Assembly: GCA_021825295.1 (NCBI GenBank)
Contig: JAKAHV010000022.1
Location: 1-47,444 of the forward strand
Direction: 5' to 3'
Length of the DNA stretch: 47,444 nucleotides
Origin: Nitrospirota bacterium
GTDB taxonomy: Bacteria; Nitrospirota; Thermodesulfovibrionia; Thermodesulfovibrionales; JdFR-88
Shown here piece by piece: positions 23,695 through 33,852 of this stretch. Position numbers and translations under genes: made by a program. The number at the start of each line of letters is the position of its first letter. Positions within the stretch are counted from its first letter, which is position 1. Below the pieces are notes generated by a model that was not told the origin of the DNA, made no database searches, and was given only the letters and a program-made list of their open reading frames with translations.

Positions 23695-26600
23695 TCAGGC
23701 AGCATTCTCGACCCAGTCCTTACAAAGCACCTCCGCTTGTTCCAATACAGTCTGGGTGGCCTTCTCCTGTTTGTCAGGCGGATAGCCGTACTTCCTGAGA
23801 ATGCGTCTTACCATGACGCGAATCTGCGCCCTGGCATTCTCGCGCATTGTCCAGTCGATGGTTACACTTTTGCGGACTGCCGCGACAAGCTCCCTTGCTA
23901 TGGTCATAAGGGTTTCGTCTCCGAGCACCTTGACGGCGCTGTCATTGACCTCCAGCGCATCATAAAAAGCGATTTCGTCTTCTGTAAGGCCGAGGTCTTC
24001 TCCTCGCCTCTGTGCCTCTTTCATCTCCTTGGCGAGTTTTATTAATTCCGAGATGACCTGGGCCGCCTCGATGGTTCTGTTTTGGTACTTCCGGATGGAT
24101 TCTTCGAGCATCTCCACAAAAGAGCGTGCCTGAACGACATTTTTCCGCATGCGTGTTTTAATTTCGTCTCTGATGAGTTTTTGAAGCAGTTCAACGGCCA
24201 AATTTCGCTGCGGAAGCTGCCGGACTTCTGCCAGGAACTCCTCTGAAAGAATAGAGATGTCCGGTTTCTTGAGCCCTGCGGCCGCAAAGATATCAACCAC
24301 CTCATCCGAGACTATCGCCTTTGAAATCAGTTGCCGGATTGCGGTATCCAGCTCTTCCTGGGTCTTCCCGCCGTCCTCGACTGTGGCTTTTGCGAGAGCG
24401 CTTCTGACTTCCTGGAAAAACCCGACCTCATCCCGAATTTTTTGTGTCTCTTCGTGCGGCACGGATAGGGCGAAAGTCTTCGAAAGCAGGGCGACTGCCT
24501 GGAGATATCTTTTCTTTCCATCTTCGAGCGTAAGGATATGCTCCATCGCGGCAGCGATGCCCGCCATACGACCTGCCGCCTTGGCCCGCAGATATGGCAT
24601 GTAGTCAAAACCGTGGTACATAGCACAGACAATCTCGTACTTTTCGAGCATCATGGCGACCGCTTCTTCCTGGCCAGTGGCGGCCTTTCCACGCCCTCCG
24701 CTTTCGGTGTAATCCGCCAGGGCACGTTTGAGCTGGTCGGCCAGGCCCAGATAATCCACAACCAGGCCGCCCGGCTTGTCTTTGAAAACCCGGTTCACTC
24801 GTGCAATTGCCTGCATCAGCCCATGGCCCTGCATGGGTTTGTCCACATACATTGTGTGCAAGCAGGGCACGTCAAAACCTGTAAGCCACATATCGCGCAC
24901 AATGACCAGCTTTAGTGGATCATTCGGGTCCTTGAATCTTTTGGCAAGCGCCTCACGGCGCGCCTTATTGCGAATATGTTGTTGCCAGGCTACAGGATCA
25001 GAAGCCGAACCGGTCATAACAATCTTGACGGCCCCCTTGTCATCGTCTGGATTATGCCATTCCGGCCTTAGCTTCACGATTGCGTTATACATATCCACGC
25101 ATATACGCCGGCTCATGCAGACAACGAGCGCCTTGCCTTCCAGGACCTCAAGACGACGCTCAAAATGCGTAATTAAATCCTGTGCCACCAGCCCGATTCG
25201 CTTTCCCGTTCCGACCATGGCCTCAAGCCTGGCCCACTTAGACCGCAATTTTTGCTTTTCGGATTCCTCTTCCCCCTCGGTAATCTCCTCGAATTCGGGA
25301 TCCAGCTTTGGTTTCTCTTTCTCGGATAGCTCAAGTCTGGCAAGCCGTCCCTCATAATAGATGGGCACGGTGGCACCGTCCTCAACAGCCCGCAGAATGT
25401 CATAAGTGTCGATATAATTGCCGAAGACCGCCGGGGTGCTCCGGTCGCCACGCTCCAGCGGAGTTGCGGTAAAACCGATAAATGATGCGTTGGGCAGGGC
25501 GTCCCGCATATGCCTGGCGAAGCCGTCGATAAAGTCATATTGGCTCCGATGCGCTTCGTCGGCAATAACAACAATATTTCTCCGCTCGGAAAGGGCCGGA
25601 TAGTCGCCGCCTTTTGTCTCGGGCAGGAATTTCTGAATAGTGGTAAATATTACCCCGCCCGAGGCCACCTTCAGCAGTTCCCTGATATGCGCCCGGTTTT
25701 CCGCCTGCACCGGAGTCTGCCTGAGCAAATCCTTGCACCCGGAGAATGTCTCGAAAAGCTGATCGTCAAGGTCGTTGCGATCGGTGATCACAACCAATGT
25801 CGGGTTTTTCATGGCCGGATGCCTGATAATCTTCCCGGCATAGAAGGCCATCAGAAGGCTCTTGCCGCTCCCCTGAGTGTGCCAGATTACACCTATGCGG
25901 CGGTCGCCGAAACTCCTTGTATCAAGGCTGAATGGCTCTGCTTCCTCCTTTGCTGAAAACGGATTCCCCTCGTCCATGTCCGGGAACCTGCCATAAAGCA
26001 GGTCCATTTTGGCGGAAATCCCGGCCGCAGACAATGTGCAGCCGATGGCCTTGTTCACGGCATGATACTGGTGGTATGCGGCAATTTTTTTGGTAACCTG
26101 CGCCCCGTCGTCCTCGAAGACGACAAAGTTTAGGACGAGGTCAAATAGCCGCTTCTTCTCAAATACCCCTTTTAAAAGTACTTCAAGCTGCACTGACCCA
26201 GGCGGGGCCACATCAGCGCCGTCAATGGTCCGCCATGGCATGAACCTCTCCCAGTTGGCGCTGAGAGTTCCCATTCGGGCTTCAAGGCCGTCCGAGGCGA
26301 CCATCAGCTCGTTAAATGTAAAGAGACTCGAAATGTCCTGTTTATAGGTTTGCAATTGATTGTAGGCATGTTTTATTGTGGCCTTCTCATCAGCGGGGTT
26401 CTTCAGTTCGATAACTGCAAGTGGAAGACCGTTTATGAATATGAGGATGTCCGGCCGGCGGTTCTTCTGGCCCTCAACAATTGTGAATTGGTTCACCGCC
26501 AGCCAGTCGTTATTAGCCAGATCGTCTATATCTACCAGCCAGACCTTATCGTGGATTTCGCGTCCATCGGCCATATAAGAAACGTCTACCCCGTCGGTAA

Positions 26601-26886
26601 GCATCCGGTGGAAGCGGCGGTTGTTTTCAACAAGGCTGGGACTTTCTGTACGGGTAACTTTTCTTATAGCGTCCTCGATGGCTTCGCCCGGAATATTCGG
26701 GTTAATTGTCTTGAGGGCTTCGCGGAGTCTTCCGGCCAGGACCACGTCAGTATAATTTGCGGCCAGGTCCCGCTCAGGGAAAAGGCCATCTCCGGCTATG
26801 TCCGGCCCAAAAAGGACATCGTAGCCCAGGTTCTTGAGCCAGGAGAGGGCGGTATCTTCGAGGGCGGATTCGGTGATTTTATGCAT
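23695..26886 (-). CDS. hsdR: Type I restriction enzyme R subunit
   Basis: 1063 residues from [17 protein letters not shown]. The N-terminal nuclease domain holds PD (145-146) and VIELKNP (Glu160, Lys162), the PD-(D/E)XK set. Motor motifs: TQGSGKS (337-343), [10 protein letters not shown] with DEAH at 443-446, FTATP, and a helicase C domain with [18 protein letters not shown] and QAIARVNR. It translocates DNA and cuts at distance when HsdM/HsdS find unmethylated sites. Last gene of the minus-strand RM operon. The IS110-type element sits just beyond its stop. The ATG further upstream (26916) is possible, but the chosen start matches the family N-terminus. Confidence 0.95.
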   Translation of the reverse strand: MHKITESALEDTALSWLKNLGYDVLFGPDIAGDGLFPERDLAANYTDVVLAGRLREALKTINPNIPGEAIEDAIRKVTRTESPSLVENNRRFHRMLTDGVDVSYMADGREIHDKVWLVDIDDLANNDWLAVNQFTIVEGQKNRRPDILIFINGLPLAVIELKNPADEKATIKHAYNQLQTYKQDISSLFTFNELMVASDGLEARMGTLSANWERFMPWRTIDGADVAPPGSVQLEVLLKGVFEKKRLFDLVLNFVVFEDDGAQVTKKIAAYHQYHAVNKAIGCTLSAAGISAKMDLLYGRFPDMDEGNPFSAKEEAEPFSLDTRSFGDRRIGVIWHTQGSGKSLLMAFYAGKIIRHPAMKNPTLVVITDRNDLDDQLFETFSGCKDLLRQTPVQAENRAHIRELLKVASGGVIFTTIQKFLPETKGGDYPALSERRNIVVIADEAHRSQYDFIDGFARHMRDALPNASFIGFTATPLERGDRSTPAVFGNYIDTYDILRAVEDGATVPIYYEGRLARLELSEKEKPKLDPEFEEITEGEEESEKQKLRSKWARLEAMVGTGKRIGLVAQDLITHFERRLEVLEGKALVVCMSRRICVDMYNAIVKLRPEWHNPDDDKGAVKIVMTGSASDPVAWQQHIRNKARREALAKRFKDPNDPLKLVIVRDMWLTGFDVPCLHTMYVDKPMQGHGLMQAIARVNRVFKDKPGGLVVDYLGLADQLKRALADYTESGGRGKAATGQEEAVAMMLEKYEIVCAMYHGFDYMPYLRAKAAGRMAGIAAAMEHILTLEDGKKRYLQAVALLSKTFALSVPHEETQKIRDEVGFFQEVRSALAKATVEDGGKTQEELDTAIRQLISKAIVSDEVVDIFAAAGLKKPDISILSEEFLAEVRQLPQRNLAVELLQKLIRDEIKTRMRKNVVQARSFVEMLEESIRKYQNRTIEAAQVISELIKLAKEMKEAQRRGEDLGLTEDEIAFYDALEVNDSAVKVLGDETLMTIARELVAAVRKSVTIDWTMRENARAQIRVMVRRILRKYGYPPDKQEKATQTVLEQAEVLCKDWVENAA

Positions 26887-26947
26887 CAAGCCACCGGGCC
26901 TGTTCGGTATTGACAATTATCGCCAGCTACTGTAACTATATAACTGA

Positions 26948-27022
26948 GCGGTAAGACCGCTGTGGGTTCCTCTGGCGTTCCCCTCCGTAGGTGGGCAATA
27001 GCCAGAGGGCACACACCCACAG
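26948..27022. other. Strong structured hairpin between fic and hsdR
   Basis: A small hairpin GCGGT-AAG-ACCGC (26948-26960) abuts a two-part stem. CTGTGGGT (26960-26967) pairs with ACCCACAG (27015-27022), and CCTCTGGC (26969-26976) pairs with GCCAGAGG (27001-27008). There is no T-run on either strand. It may be a REP-like element, an RNA control element in the hsdR leader, or a protein-binding cruciform. Confidence 0.6.
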
Positions 27023-27075
27023 GGCGTGCTCTTTTCTTATGGCAAATAAACATCTTCCGCGTAGTATAATTTAGT

Positions 27076-27276
27076 ATGCATAAAAAATCCTTGCTTGAAA
27101 CCAACCCGTATCTTAGAGACCCTGATGAGTCAAAGCATCTCATTTTTACTTCTGTCTCCACTTCGAGCGCCATCGAGAGCGTTCATATAAAGACCGCCAT
27201 GCCGACTGTTATGGAGGAAGAGGAGAAGAAGTCTTCTGCTCTCCGCTCCGTCTCAAAGTCCTCCGCAATACGCTAA
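27076..27276 (+). CDS. Small ORF with Fic-inhibitor-like SSAIE motif
   Basis: 66 residues: MHKKSLLETNPYLRDPDESK, then FTSVSTSSAIESVHIKTAM and a charged tail. SSAIES fits the first part of the [S/T]xxxE[G/N] inhibitory helix motif of Fic antitoxins, with Ser in place of Gly/Asn. It is on the plus strand and overlaps the last 68 bases of the fic gene convergently. A TATAAT box (27065-27070) lies 5 bases before the ATG, so a leaderless transcript is possible; no ribosome-binding site is seen. I recall similar short proteins starting with SLLETNPYL near Fic genes but cannot verify this here. A real gene is likely; the antitoxin role is inference. Confidence 0.5.
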   Translation: MHKKSLLETNPYLRDPDESKHLIFTSVSTSSAIESVHIKTAMPTVMEEEEKKSSALRSVSKSSAIR

Positions 27277-27877
27277 TAAAGATATCAGTCATCGGCTCGT
27301 AATTGCGGTTCAATCCTTCCTGTATCGCATGAAAGTATGCCTGTCTCTTTTTCCCTTTGATGCTCCCATAATCCAACGGAGGATAATTTGCCTGCATCGC
27401 CATCAGGTCTGCAAGTAGTCTGGCGGCCCTGCCGTTGCCTTCCCTGAATGGATGGATCAGCACAAGCTCTACATGCACCGTGGCGATTGCTCTTGCTGTC
27501 TCCTCAAGGGTTTTGAAATTACAAGGAGTGTTTTTCTTAAGTTCTGCCCGCTCGAAATCCTGCATGAGCCTGGGAATCTGTGCAGCCCCGGCAAACGGGA
27601 ACTCCCCTTTGCTGAGATTGACGCGCCTGTACTTGCCCGCCCATTCATATATATCGCCAAGCCAGACTTTATGAATGCGGCAAATGTCTTTGGCAGTGAA
27701 CCTGTGCGTAATGTTGAACATTCCGGCAAGCCTTTTTAATGCCAGAAGCTGCGCCTCAAACTCCGCCCTGTCCATCTCCTTCTTGCTCTTGATTCCGAGC
27801 TTGTTTTTGAGGACGCGGCCGCGAGACCCCGGCTCGTATTGGGCCTCTACAAGACCAGAGGTGTCGTAGCGGGTCAT
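27209..27877 (-). CDS. fic: Fic-domain protein (AMP-transferase type)
   Basis: 222 residues from MTRYDTSGLVEAQYEPGSRGRVLKNKLGI, the N-terminus common in short Fic proteins such as E. coli Fic. YEWAGKYRRVNLSKG and the full active-site motif HPFREGNGRAAR (142-153) are intact, so AMPylation activity is expected. No self-inhibitory S-x-x-x-E-G helix is seen within the protein, so a separate antitoxin (class I arrangement) would be expected. It lies inside the type I RM operon between the membrane-protein gene and hsdR. Start has AAAGGCG upstream. Confidence 0.9.
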   Translation of the reverse strand: MTRYDTSGLVEAQYEPGSRGRVLKNKLGIKSKKEMDRAEFEAQLLALKRLAGMFNITHRFTAKDICRIHKVWLGDIYEWAGKYRRVNLSKGEFPFAGAAQIPRLMQDFERAELKKNTPCNFKTLEETARAIATVHVELVLIHPFREGNGRAARLLADLMAMQANYPPLDYGSIKGKKRQAYFHAIQEGLNRNYEPMTDIFISVLRRTLRRSGEQKTSSPLPP

Positions 27878-27999
27878 TCTACGCCTTTCAGTAATTTCAG
27901 AGAATCCATTATCATTATGCCGAGAGTGACGAATTTGGTATCGCTGGCTTTGAGCCAAGCAACAACTGCTGGCTTTATACGTTTGTGTTTCATATATTT

Positions 28000-28482
28000 C
28001 TATTCTTGCCCCATCTGCGCTTTGATAGTATCGTATTCGGCCATAAATTTTTGACGGAGTCTAATGATTTCCACAGTATTTTGTACGATGGTGAGCCCAT
28101 TGATAAGGGCATACAAAAATATCAGCCATGCACTATGTGCCACAATATTATTTTTCCCAAAAGCAGCAGCTATCGGCAGTCCTGCGGCTATCAGGAATAG
28201 GACAACCTGAATTTGATATGCCCGCAAATAATGGTTATCAGCTTTTCGCCAGCGAAGATATCTGCCGAAATCTGAGTCTAGCATTTGAGCTATATAAAGA
28301 AGAACTGCTAAACCACCTGCAAATAAACCGCCGGCAATGGCCGAAAAGGTGGTCCAATCGTCTTGTAAAACCCCTACAAGACGGCCAGTTCCTATGATTA
28401 TCATCATGCTGCCGTAAATAAGGCATACCAGAAGAAGCTCGATTGCGTATGCCCAAGAAATAACAATACTGCTTTTCTTCAT
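28000..28482 (-). CDS. Four-helix membrane protein, second gene of the RM-embedded pair
   Basis: 160 residues with about four hydrophobic helices (SWAYAIELLLVCLIYGSMMIIIG, TTFSAIAGGLFAGGLAVLLYIAQML, YQIQVVLFLIAAGLPIAAAFG, SAWLIFLYALINGLTIVQ) and a charged C-terminal tail. Its ATG overlaps the stop of the upstream gene (ATGA, 28479-28482), so it is translationally coupled to the 316-residue protein. The sequence here is visibly more AT-rich than hsdM or hsdR. The family is not recognised. Small membrane proteins paired with soluble partners are common as effectors in phage-defence units; that role is only a proposal here. Confidence 0.75.
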   Translation of the reverse strand: MKKSSIVISWAYAIELLLVCLIYGSMMIIIGTGRLVGVLQDDWTTFSAIAGGLFAGGLAVLLYIAQMLDSDFGRYLRWRKADNHYLRAYQIQVVLFLIAAGLPIAAAFGKNNIVAHSAWLIFLYALINGLTIVQNTVEIIRLRQKFMAEYDTIKAQMGQE

Positions 28483-29429
28483 TCGTTAGGATCCTCGCTC
28501 GGAGGAGCAGCAATTCTGTCAATTTCATCCAGAATAGCGGAAGTAACTCGTTGAGCTTCTTTCGTATTTGCTACATCTTTCATTCCTCGTACGTAATCTC
28601 GTAGTGCATCGACCTGCCCGCGAGCGGCTGCGCTACCTGTCTTAATGGCATCCCTCTTGCCATTGCGCAGTCCTTCCATGGTAACATCTCCACGTTTATA
28701 ACCTGATGCAGCAATCTCAGTAGTTGCATGGGGAAGTTTCCCTTTTTCTTTATTGAGACCAGTTGGATTTTTCATGTCTTGTAGGTACTCACGAATAGCA
28801 CCCTCTTCCATTTCTTTATATAATTGAGCTGAATACCGGGACATTTCTGGATTGGGTAAGCGAAGGATAACACGTAAGCGGGTCAGACGTTCAAAGGACT
28901 TGAACGCTTCAATAATCTCTTCGTGCCGAGGAATGGGTTCAAACTCAATCCATCCAGAATATTGTAATGCGCGCGCAACCGCTTTTAAAATTTCTTCCAG
29001 GGCTTGACGCCAACGGCTATTGATAATTGCACTGCGCCGTTCAATAATCACCAAGTGCCGCTTCATATAGAAGAATAGTCGGCAGGTGTCCGCCAGAGGC
29101 GGCTCTAATCCTGAAATGCTATCTTCAATGCCCGTATCAGTTACAGTCTCACCAGCGGTTTCAATTACCGACTTGGCAAGCGTAATCCCATAAACATCGC
29201 TACCCCCTTGGCGCTGATGATAATACTGGACAAAATCTCTAATTGCCCATTCGAATCTATTTTTCGGTCCTGAGGAGATCGTCTTAAACTCCGGCTTGAT
29301 GGCCTGCTTTAGAATGTTAACAATATCCTGGTCTGTTTTTATCTGTTTATTCATCTCTTCAAATAACATCAAGTAACCTTGAACAATATTGATTCTATAA
29401 AGTTCAAATTCAAAATGTTGTTTTGACAT
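28479..29429 (-). CDS. Unknown 316-residue protein inside the type I RM operon
   Basis: Soluble, mostly helical, no membrane segment. N-terminus MSKQHFEFELYRINIVQGY resembles the style of restriction-associated unknown families (for example DUF4747), but this cannot be confirmed by eye. The middle part is rich in Arg and Trp (MKRHLVIIERRSAIINSRWRQALEEILKAVARALQYSGWIEF). The C-terminal part has a Lys/Arg-rich stretch (KRGDVTMEGLRNGKRDAIKTG) and a helix ending in IDRIAAPPSEDPNE. Lies 34 bases after hsdS and is coupled to the membrane-protein gene. No catalytic motif is recognised. Confidence 0.75.
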   Translation of the reverse strand: MSKQHFEFELYRINIVQGYLMLFEEMNKQIKTDQDIVNILKQAIKPEFKTISSGPKNRFEWAIRDFVQYYHQRQGGSDVYGITLAKSVIETAGETVTDTGIEDSISGLEPPLADTCRLFFYMKRHLVIIERRSAIINSRWRQALEEILKAVARALQYSGWIEFEPIPRHEEIIEAFKSFERLTRLRVILRLPNPEMSRYSAQLYKEMEEGAIREYLQDMKNPTGLNKEKGKLPHATTEIAASGYKRGDVTMEGLRNGKRDAIKTGSAAARGQVDALRDYVRGMKDVANTKEAQRVTSAILDEIDRIAAPPSEDPNE

Positions 29430-29463
29430 GTTCTATTTCTTCCTTGATGTTATGCTTATTTTT

Positions 29464-31428
29464 TCAAACTCCTCTGTAGGTTTTCGGAAAGTAGTTTCTT
29501 AATTCCCTTAAAGATTTGCTGATATTAAATTCAGTATAAACGGGTTGATTCAGCTTCGGAGCCCATTCATCGTGGCTCCCGATGAATTCTCGTATGCTTT
29601 TGCTGCTTACGGGTTTTTTTTGCGTTTGAAGATCGAGAACGGCACGATCAACTGTCGCCAGGAGGCCTAATTCAACATCTTTGACGTATTTGAATTTTTT
29701 AATCGCCCATGTAAATGCCTCTTTAAAATTATAATTCTGAAAATACTTATCAATGTCATTTACATTGGCTCCAATTGCAAAATGATCCTGCCCTTTCAGG
29801 CTAATATATTTATGTTTAATGGCAATGCTTTCAGGTCCCTCATACCTGGTTTTTGGATTATATGGCCCAGCTGCCTTTTTAAGATATGAACCCAGCACAT
29901 CATCTCCCATTTTTCGATGTATGAAATAGCTGAATTTCGTATAACGATAGCGGCTTAAAGAAAATTTATTATCAGATAATGCCCGCACTAAAGCAGAAAT
30001 CAGAATGGCTTCCTGGAATTGAGGCGACGCGTGTTTCTTACCCGCTGTTGCAACATTAATAACCTCGACTTTTTTCACAATCGGTTTCGACTCTTTTGTC
30101 CGCAGTTCGCCAGAAATGAGCCTAGGCAGAAGAGAATCGCGGATTATGCCGAGATTGCGAGTTTCATGCTCGTTATTAACGAGCTTTTGGTAAATCGGCT
30201 TTGCAAGGTGGCCAAATGCTTTAAATACGGAGCCAGGCGGAGTAATTATAGGAATTGGGCGGAAATTTGATTTGCTGATCTCAAGAAATGTTGAGCCATT
30301 AGCACGACTCAAAATCTCCCCATGCGCAGAATGCGCCCACAAGAGTAAAAAGAGATTTGGCACATTCATCTTCGGTTTCATCGCAATGAAGCCCTGATTT
30401 ATTGCTGCAGGAACTTCGGTTACGGCCAAGTACCCAATTGGAGCACGAGAAGAAAGCAACACTGTGCCTGAGGGAAGCAGGCCAGAACTGATTTGAGAGA
30501 GACCCGCATCTGTGATACGTCTTTCGGTACTGAGGAGTACCGGAACGGTCAGCGCTGATAAATCTTTTGGGGTTGCCCAATAGTGAATGCCACCTTCCCA
30601 GTATGCAGATTCCTTAGTACTCGGCGTGCTTCCACCGACAATGTCTGCCAGATCACCGATGGTTTTTATCTCCCACCCCTTTGGAATCTCCCCAAGCTCT
30701 GAGTCTTGGAATTGATCCGGGAATAGATCGGCAATTTCTTTAGGCAGACCGGGGTCGCGGCCTTCAGCCTTCGCGCGGACGGGGTCAAAATCCACGAACC
30801 AGGACTTGAATATCGCCCTTGCCATCGCCTCCAAGGTCTCATTCATCTTCCGGTTAAGGTCTATCTTGTCATCCAGTGAGCCGAGAATTTGGGCAATGGC
30901 ACGCTGCTCATCTATTGAAGGGAAACATACTGGCAGGTCGCTCATTATTTTTGTATTGAGAGAGGGCATTGTAGCCCCGAAAGCGATTTGTCGAATATAT
31001 TCTCTAAACGACGGCAAACCAAAAAACCACGAAAGATAATCAGAATCTATCAGATCGCGCTTGGGTCGCACACGGAGTAAACGACCAGAAAAGAGCCAAC
31101 TAACCTCATCCTCTCTAACCAAAGCCCGTAAATCGACAGAGCCGACACGGCTAAAAACGATGTCACCCAATTGAAGGACGTATCGAGAGAGTCGTTTTTT
31201 GTCTTCCTTAGATACTTTCGGCAGGTCTTGATGAATAATGCGATTCTCTCCGAGATGCTCAACGGTAATGATAGGGGTGCCTACCGAAACATAGTCTCGC
31301 TGATGGAGTTGGCTACCAAACGGCCCAGTTTGAACCCCACCTTCTTCCACGCACACGTCAGCCAGTCGAGCACATCTGTAGGTGGAAGGAAATGTCCCGT
31401 AGGGAGACCTTATCTTTTCACCCACCAT
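29464..31428 (-). CDS. hsdS: Type I restriction specificity subunit with extra C-terminal domain
   Basis: 654 residues, against about 400-450 for usual HsdS. Two target-recognition domains are seen: TRD1 (about 1-190, followed by the conserved helix [45 protein letters not shown]) and TRD2 (about 235-430, starting [27 protein letters not shown]). Beyond ISGELR (about 435) a further 200 residues ([32 protein letters not shown]...[14 protein letters not shown]) form an extra, unrecognised domain. ATG 31428 is chosen because it overlaps the hsdM stop; a TTG lies two codons upstream. AT-rich compared with hsdM. Confidence 0.9.
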   Translation of the reverse strand: MVGEKIRSPYGTFPSTYRCARLADVCVEEGGVQTGPFGSQLHQRDYVSVGTPIITVEHLGENRIIHQDLPKVSKEDKKRLSRYVLQLGDIVFSRVGSVDLRALVREDEVSWLFSGRLLRVRPKRDLIDSDYLSWFFGLPSFREYIRQIAFGATMPSLNTKIMSDLPVCFPSIDEQRAIAQILGSLDDKIDLNRKMNETLEAMARAIFKSWFVDFDPVRAKAEGRDPGLPKEIADLFPDQFQDSELGEIPKGWEIKTIGDLADIVGGSTPSTKESAYWEGGIHYWATPKDLSALTVPVLLSTERRITDAGLSQISSGLLPSGTVLLSSRAPIGYLAVTEVPAAINQGFIAMKPKMNVPNLFLLLWAHSAHGEILSRANGSTFLEISKSNFRPIPIITPPGSVFKAFGHLAKPIYQKLVNNEHETRNLGIIRDSLLPRLISGELRTKESKPIVKKVEVINVATAGKKHASPQFQEAILISALVRALSDNKFSLSRYRYTKFSYFIHRKMGDDVLGSYLKKAAGPYNPKTRYEGPESIAIKHKYISLKGQDHFAIGANVNDIDKYFQNYNFKEAFTWAIKKFKYVKDVELGLLATVDRAVLDLQTQKKPVSSKSIREFIGSHDEWAPKLNQPVYTEFNISKSLRELRNYFPKTYRGV

Positions 31429-32965
31429 ACCCAAGCCTCTTCAGGTTCTTCTTTATGGTTGCTTCAAGCTTGTCCGACTCGGCAAACTGATCATGAAGTT
31501 GCGTTGTCAGCCTCTTCATTTTCTCTTCAAACGGCTCGCCGTCATCCTCGGCGGCTTCGGCCCCGACATAGCGGCCGGGCGTTAGCACATGGCCGTGCTC
31601 TCTGATTTCCTCAGTTTTTGCGCTTTTACAGAAGCCGGGGATGTCCTCGTATTTTCCTGCCACCTTTTCACCGCGCCAGGCGTGATAGGCGGTGGCAATC
31701 TTTGCTATCTCTTCGTTTGAAAGCTCCTTGTGGATGCGGTCAACAAGAGTGCCCATCTTCCGGGCATCTATGAAGAGGGTCTGCCCCCGGCGGTCGCGGA
31801 ATTTTCCGTTCTTCTTGTTTCGCGCCAGAAACCAGAGGCATACCGGAATCTGAGTCGTATAAAAAAGCTGGCCTGGGAGAGCGATCATGCAGTCCACGAG
31901 GTCGGCTTCTACGATGCTTTTTCTGATCCCGAACTCAGTGGTTGTGCTTGTGGACATGGAGCCGTTGGCCATTACGAAACCGGTTATGCCCGCTGGCGAA
32001 AGGTGATAGATGAAATGCTGAATCCAGGCGTAATTTGCATTATTGGCCGGAGGGGTGCCGTATTTCCAACGGGCGTCTTCGCGCAGGCGCTCGCCGCCCC
32101 AGTCACTCATGTTAAACGGAGGATTCGCCAGGATGAAGTCCGCCCTAAGGTCCTTGTGCAGGTCGTTATGAAAACTGTCGGCATTCTGGCCGCCCAGGTT
32201 GACGTCTATGCCCCGGATGGCAAGGTTCATCATGGCAAGCCGCCAGGTTGTGGGGTTAGACTCCTGGCCATATATGGCGATATCGCCAACCCGGCCGCCG
32301 TGGACCTTTACGAACTCCTCAGACTGAACGAACATGCCGCCAGAGCCGCAGCATGGATCGAAGATACGCCCCTTATAAGGCTCTATCATCTCCACAAGCA
32401 GCTTTACGACGCACTGAGGGGTGTAGAATTCGCCGCCTCCTTTACCCTCGGCAGCAGCAAACCTTCCCAGGAAGTATTCGTAAACGCGCCCCAGGATGTC
32501 CTTGGAGCGGCTTTCCTTATCCCCCAGGCCGATTGTCCCTATAAGGTCGATCAGCTCGCCCAGACGGTGCTTGTCGAGCGCAGGGCGGGAAAAATCCTTC
32601 GGCAAAACACCTTTGAGCTTTGGGTTTTCCTTCTCGATAGCGACCATCGCATCATCAAGGAGTTTGCCGATAGTGGGCTGTTTGGCCCCCGCCTGAAGTC
32701 TTGCCCAGCGGGCCTCTTTTGGCACCCAGAAGATATTGGCTGCCACGTACTCATCCCGCTCTTCAGGATCGGCATATTCAGTCGCCTGCAGGGCCTTAAG
32801 CTCCTCATATTTTTCCTCGAAGGCGTCCGAGATGTACTTCAGGAAGATCAGGCCGAGGACGACGTGCTTGTATTCTGAGGCATCCATATGCCCCCTGAGC
32901 TTGTCGGCGGCAGCCCAGAGCTTTTCCTCGAAACCCAAATTCGCGCCGTTAGTAGCCTTGGCCAT
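31418..32965 (-). CDS. hsdM: Type I restriction-modification DNA methyltransferase
   Basis: 515 residues. The HsdM N-terminal helical domain ([45 protein letters not shown]) is followed by the SAM-binding motif [14 protein letters not shown] and catalytic motif NPPFNMSDW, marking an adenine-N6 methylase. Also [17 protein letters not shown], usual for HsdM. First gene of the minus-strand operon hsdM-hsdS-X-Y-fic-hsdR. hsdS overlaps its stop. Expected to form M2S1 and R2M2S1 complexes. Confidence 0.95.
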   Translation of the reverse strand: MAKATNGANLGFEEKLWAAADKLRGHMDASEYKHVVLGLIFLKYISDAFEEKYEELKALQATEYADPEERDEYVAANIFWVPKEARWARLQAGAKQPTIGKLLDDAMVAIEKENPKLKGVLPKDFSRPALDKHRLGELIDLIGTIGLGDKESRSKDILGRVYEYFLGRFAAAEGKGGGEFYTPQCVVKLLVEMIEPYKGRIFDPCCGSGGMFVQSEEFVKVHGGRVGDIAIYGQESNPTTWRLAMMNLAIRGIDVNLGGQNADSFHNDLHKDLRADFILANPPFNMSDWGGERLREDARWKYGTPPANNANYAWIQHFIYHLSPAGITGFVMANGSMSTSTTTEFGIRKSIVEADLVDCMIALPGQLFYTTQIPVCLWFLARNKKNGKFRDRRGQTLFIDARKMGTLVDRIHKELSNEEIAKIATAYHAWRGEKVAGKYEDIPGFCKSAKTEEIREHGHVLTPGRYVGAEAAEDDGEPFEEKMKRLTTQLHDQFAESDKLEATIKKNLKRLGYGG

Positions 32966-33123
32966 GGGTGCAGTTATTATGACCCTTTGTCGGCAGTCGC
33001 TGTCAAGTGTTTTCTCTTTGTTTTATAAGGGAAAAATGCCGAAAGGCAAGGATTGCGGCCGCCCTACCGGGCGGCCGCACGTCAACGGCCTTTGTTGTTT
33101 GGGTTTCAGTTAAACTAGCCGCC

Positions 33124-33816
33124 ATGGATTTTGACCAGGCAATCGGGATTCTTAATAGGACCTTGGTCGAGAAGGACCCTGATACATTCAGCAGTTTCTG
33201 GGTGCTAAAACACGCTCCGCAGTGTTACCGGTTCATTTGCAAAAATATCAGAACGGAAACCGGCCGCATAGACTGGGACCGGGTCACCTTTGCCCTGGAG
33301 AAGAAATTTCAGCGCCGCTGGATGCCGGGGCGCAAAGCAAACAGTCCGGCGCCTTATGAAGACCCCTCCGAAGTGGATGCGGTTCTCAATAAATATCAGG
33401 ACAAACTCTACGTCTTTCTTGTTCCTTCTGAGCAAGGCGACAGACTGATACGGAACATGATCAGCATTTCTCTTGTCCGCCTTGCCCAGTACGGGAATCT
33501 ATCGGCAAAGCAAGAGGCCATGAAACTGGTCGGGTACACTATTGACGGCTGGATTGAGCGCTATCGTTTCATGTCACGGTGGCAGGGCTACGGCGAAGAA
33601 ATCCAAAAAAACCTCGAAAGATGTATACGCCGTTATCGTTACACGGGCTCATTTCTTAATTATCTGTTCAGGACTCTCCAATATGCGGGAAGGGGCCTTC
33701 CGCCGGTCTATGAATGCTCACTGGATGAGCCTGTTGCTGCTGGTTCAAGGAAATCCCGGCTTGAGTATGTCTATGAAGATGATGAAACGAATGAAATTCG
33801 TATTCATAGGGGATAA
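33124..33816 (+). CDS. Sigma-factor-like protein of the island
   Basis: 230 residues from MDFDQAIGILNRTLVEKDPDTFSSFW. The middle region LAQYGNLSAKQEAMKLVGYTIDGWIERY followed by YRYTGSFLNYLFRTLQYAGR and then YECSLDEPVAAGS is laid out like sigma70 region 2 followed by the SLDEP segment. No clear region 4 helix-turn-helix is seen and the C-terminus is acidic. It could be a diverged phage or element-specific sigma factor or anti-termination protein. Divergent from hsdM, start ATG at 33124. The assignment is tentative. Confidence 0.55.
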   Translation: MDFDQAIGILNRTLVEKDPDTFSSFWVLKHAPQCYRFICKNIRTETGRIDWDRVTFALEKKFQRRWMPGRKANSPAPYEDPSEVDAVLNKYQDKLYVFLVPSEQGDRLIRNMISISLVRLAQYGNLSAKQEAMKLVGYTIDGWIERYRFMSRWQGYGEEIQKNLERCIRRYRYTGSFLNYLFRTLQYAGRGLPPVYECSLDEPVAAGSRKSRLEYVYEDDETNEIRIHRG

Positions 33817-33852
33817 TAGGGTGGCGGCCCCCTATATGAAACAGCCTTATGG

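Noticed and set aside
23474-23785. Open frame within the IS 3' tail and hsdR end
   Set aside because: It lies in the structured non-coding region and crosses the hsdR stop in antisense. It has no ribosome-binding site or family features.
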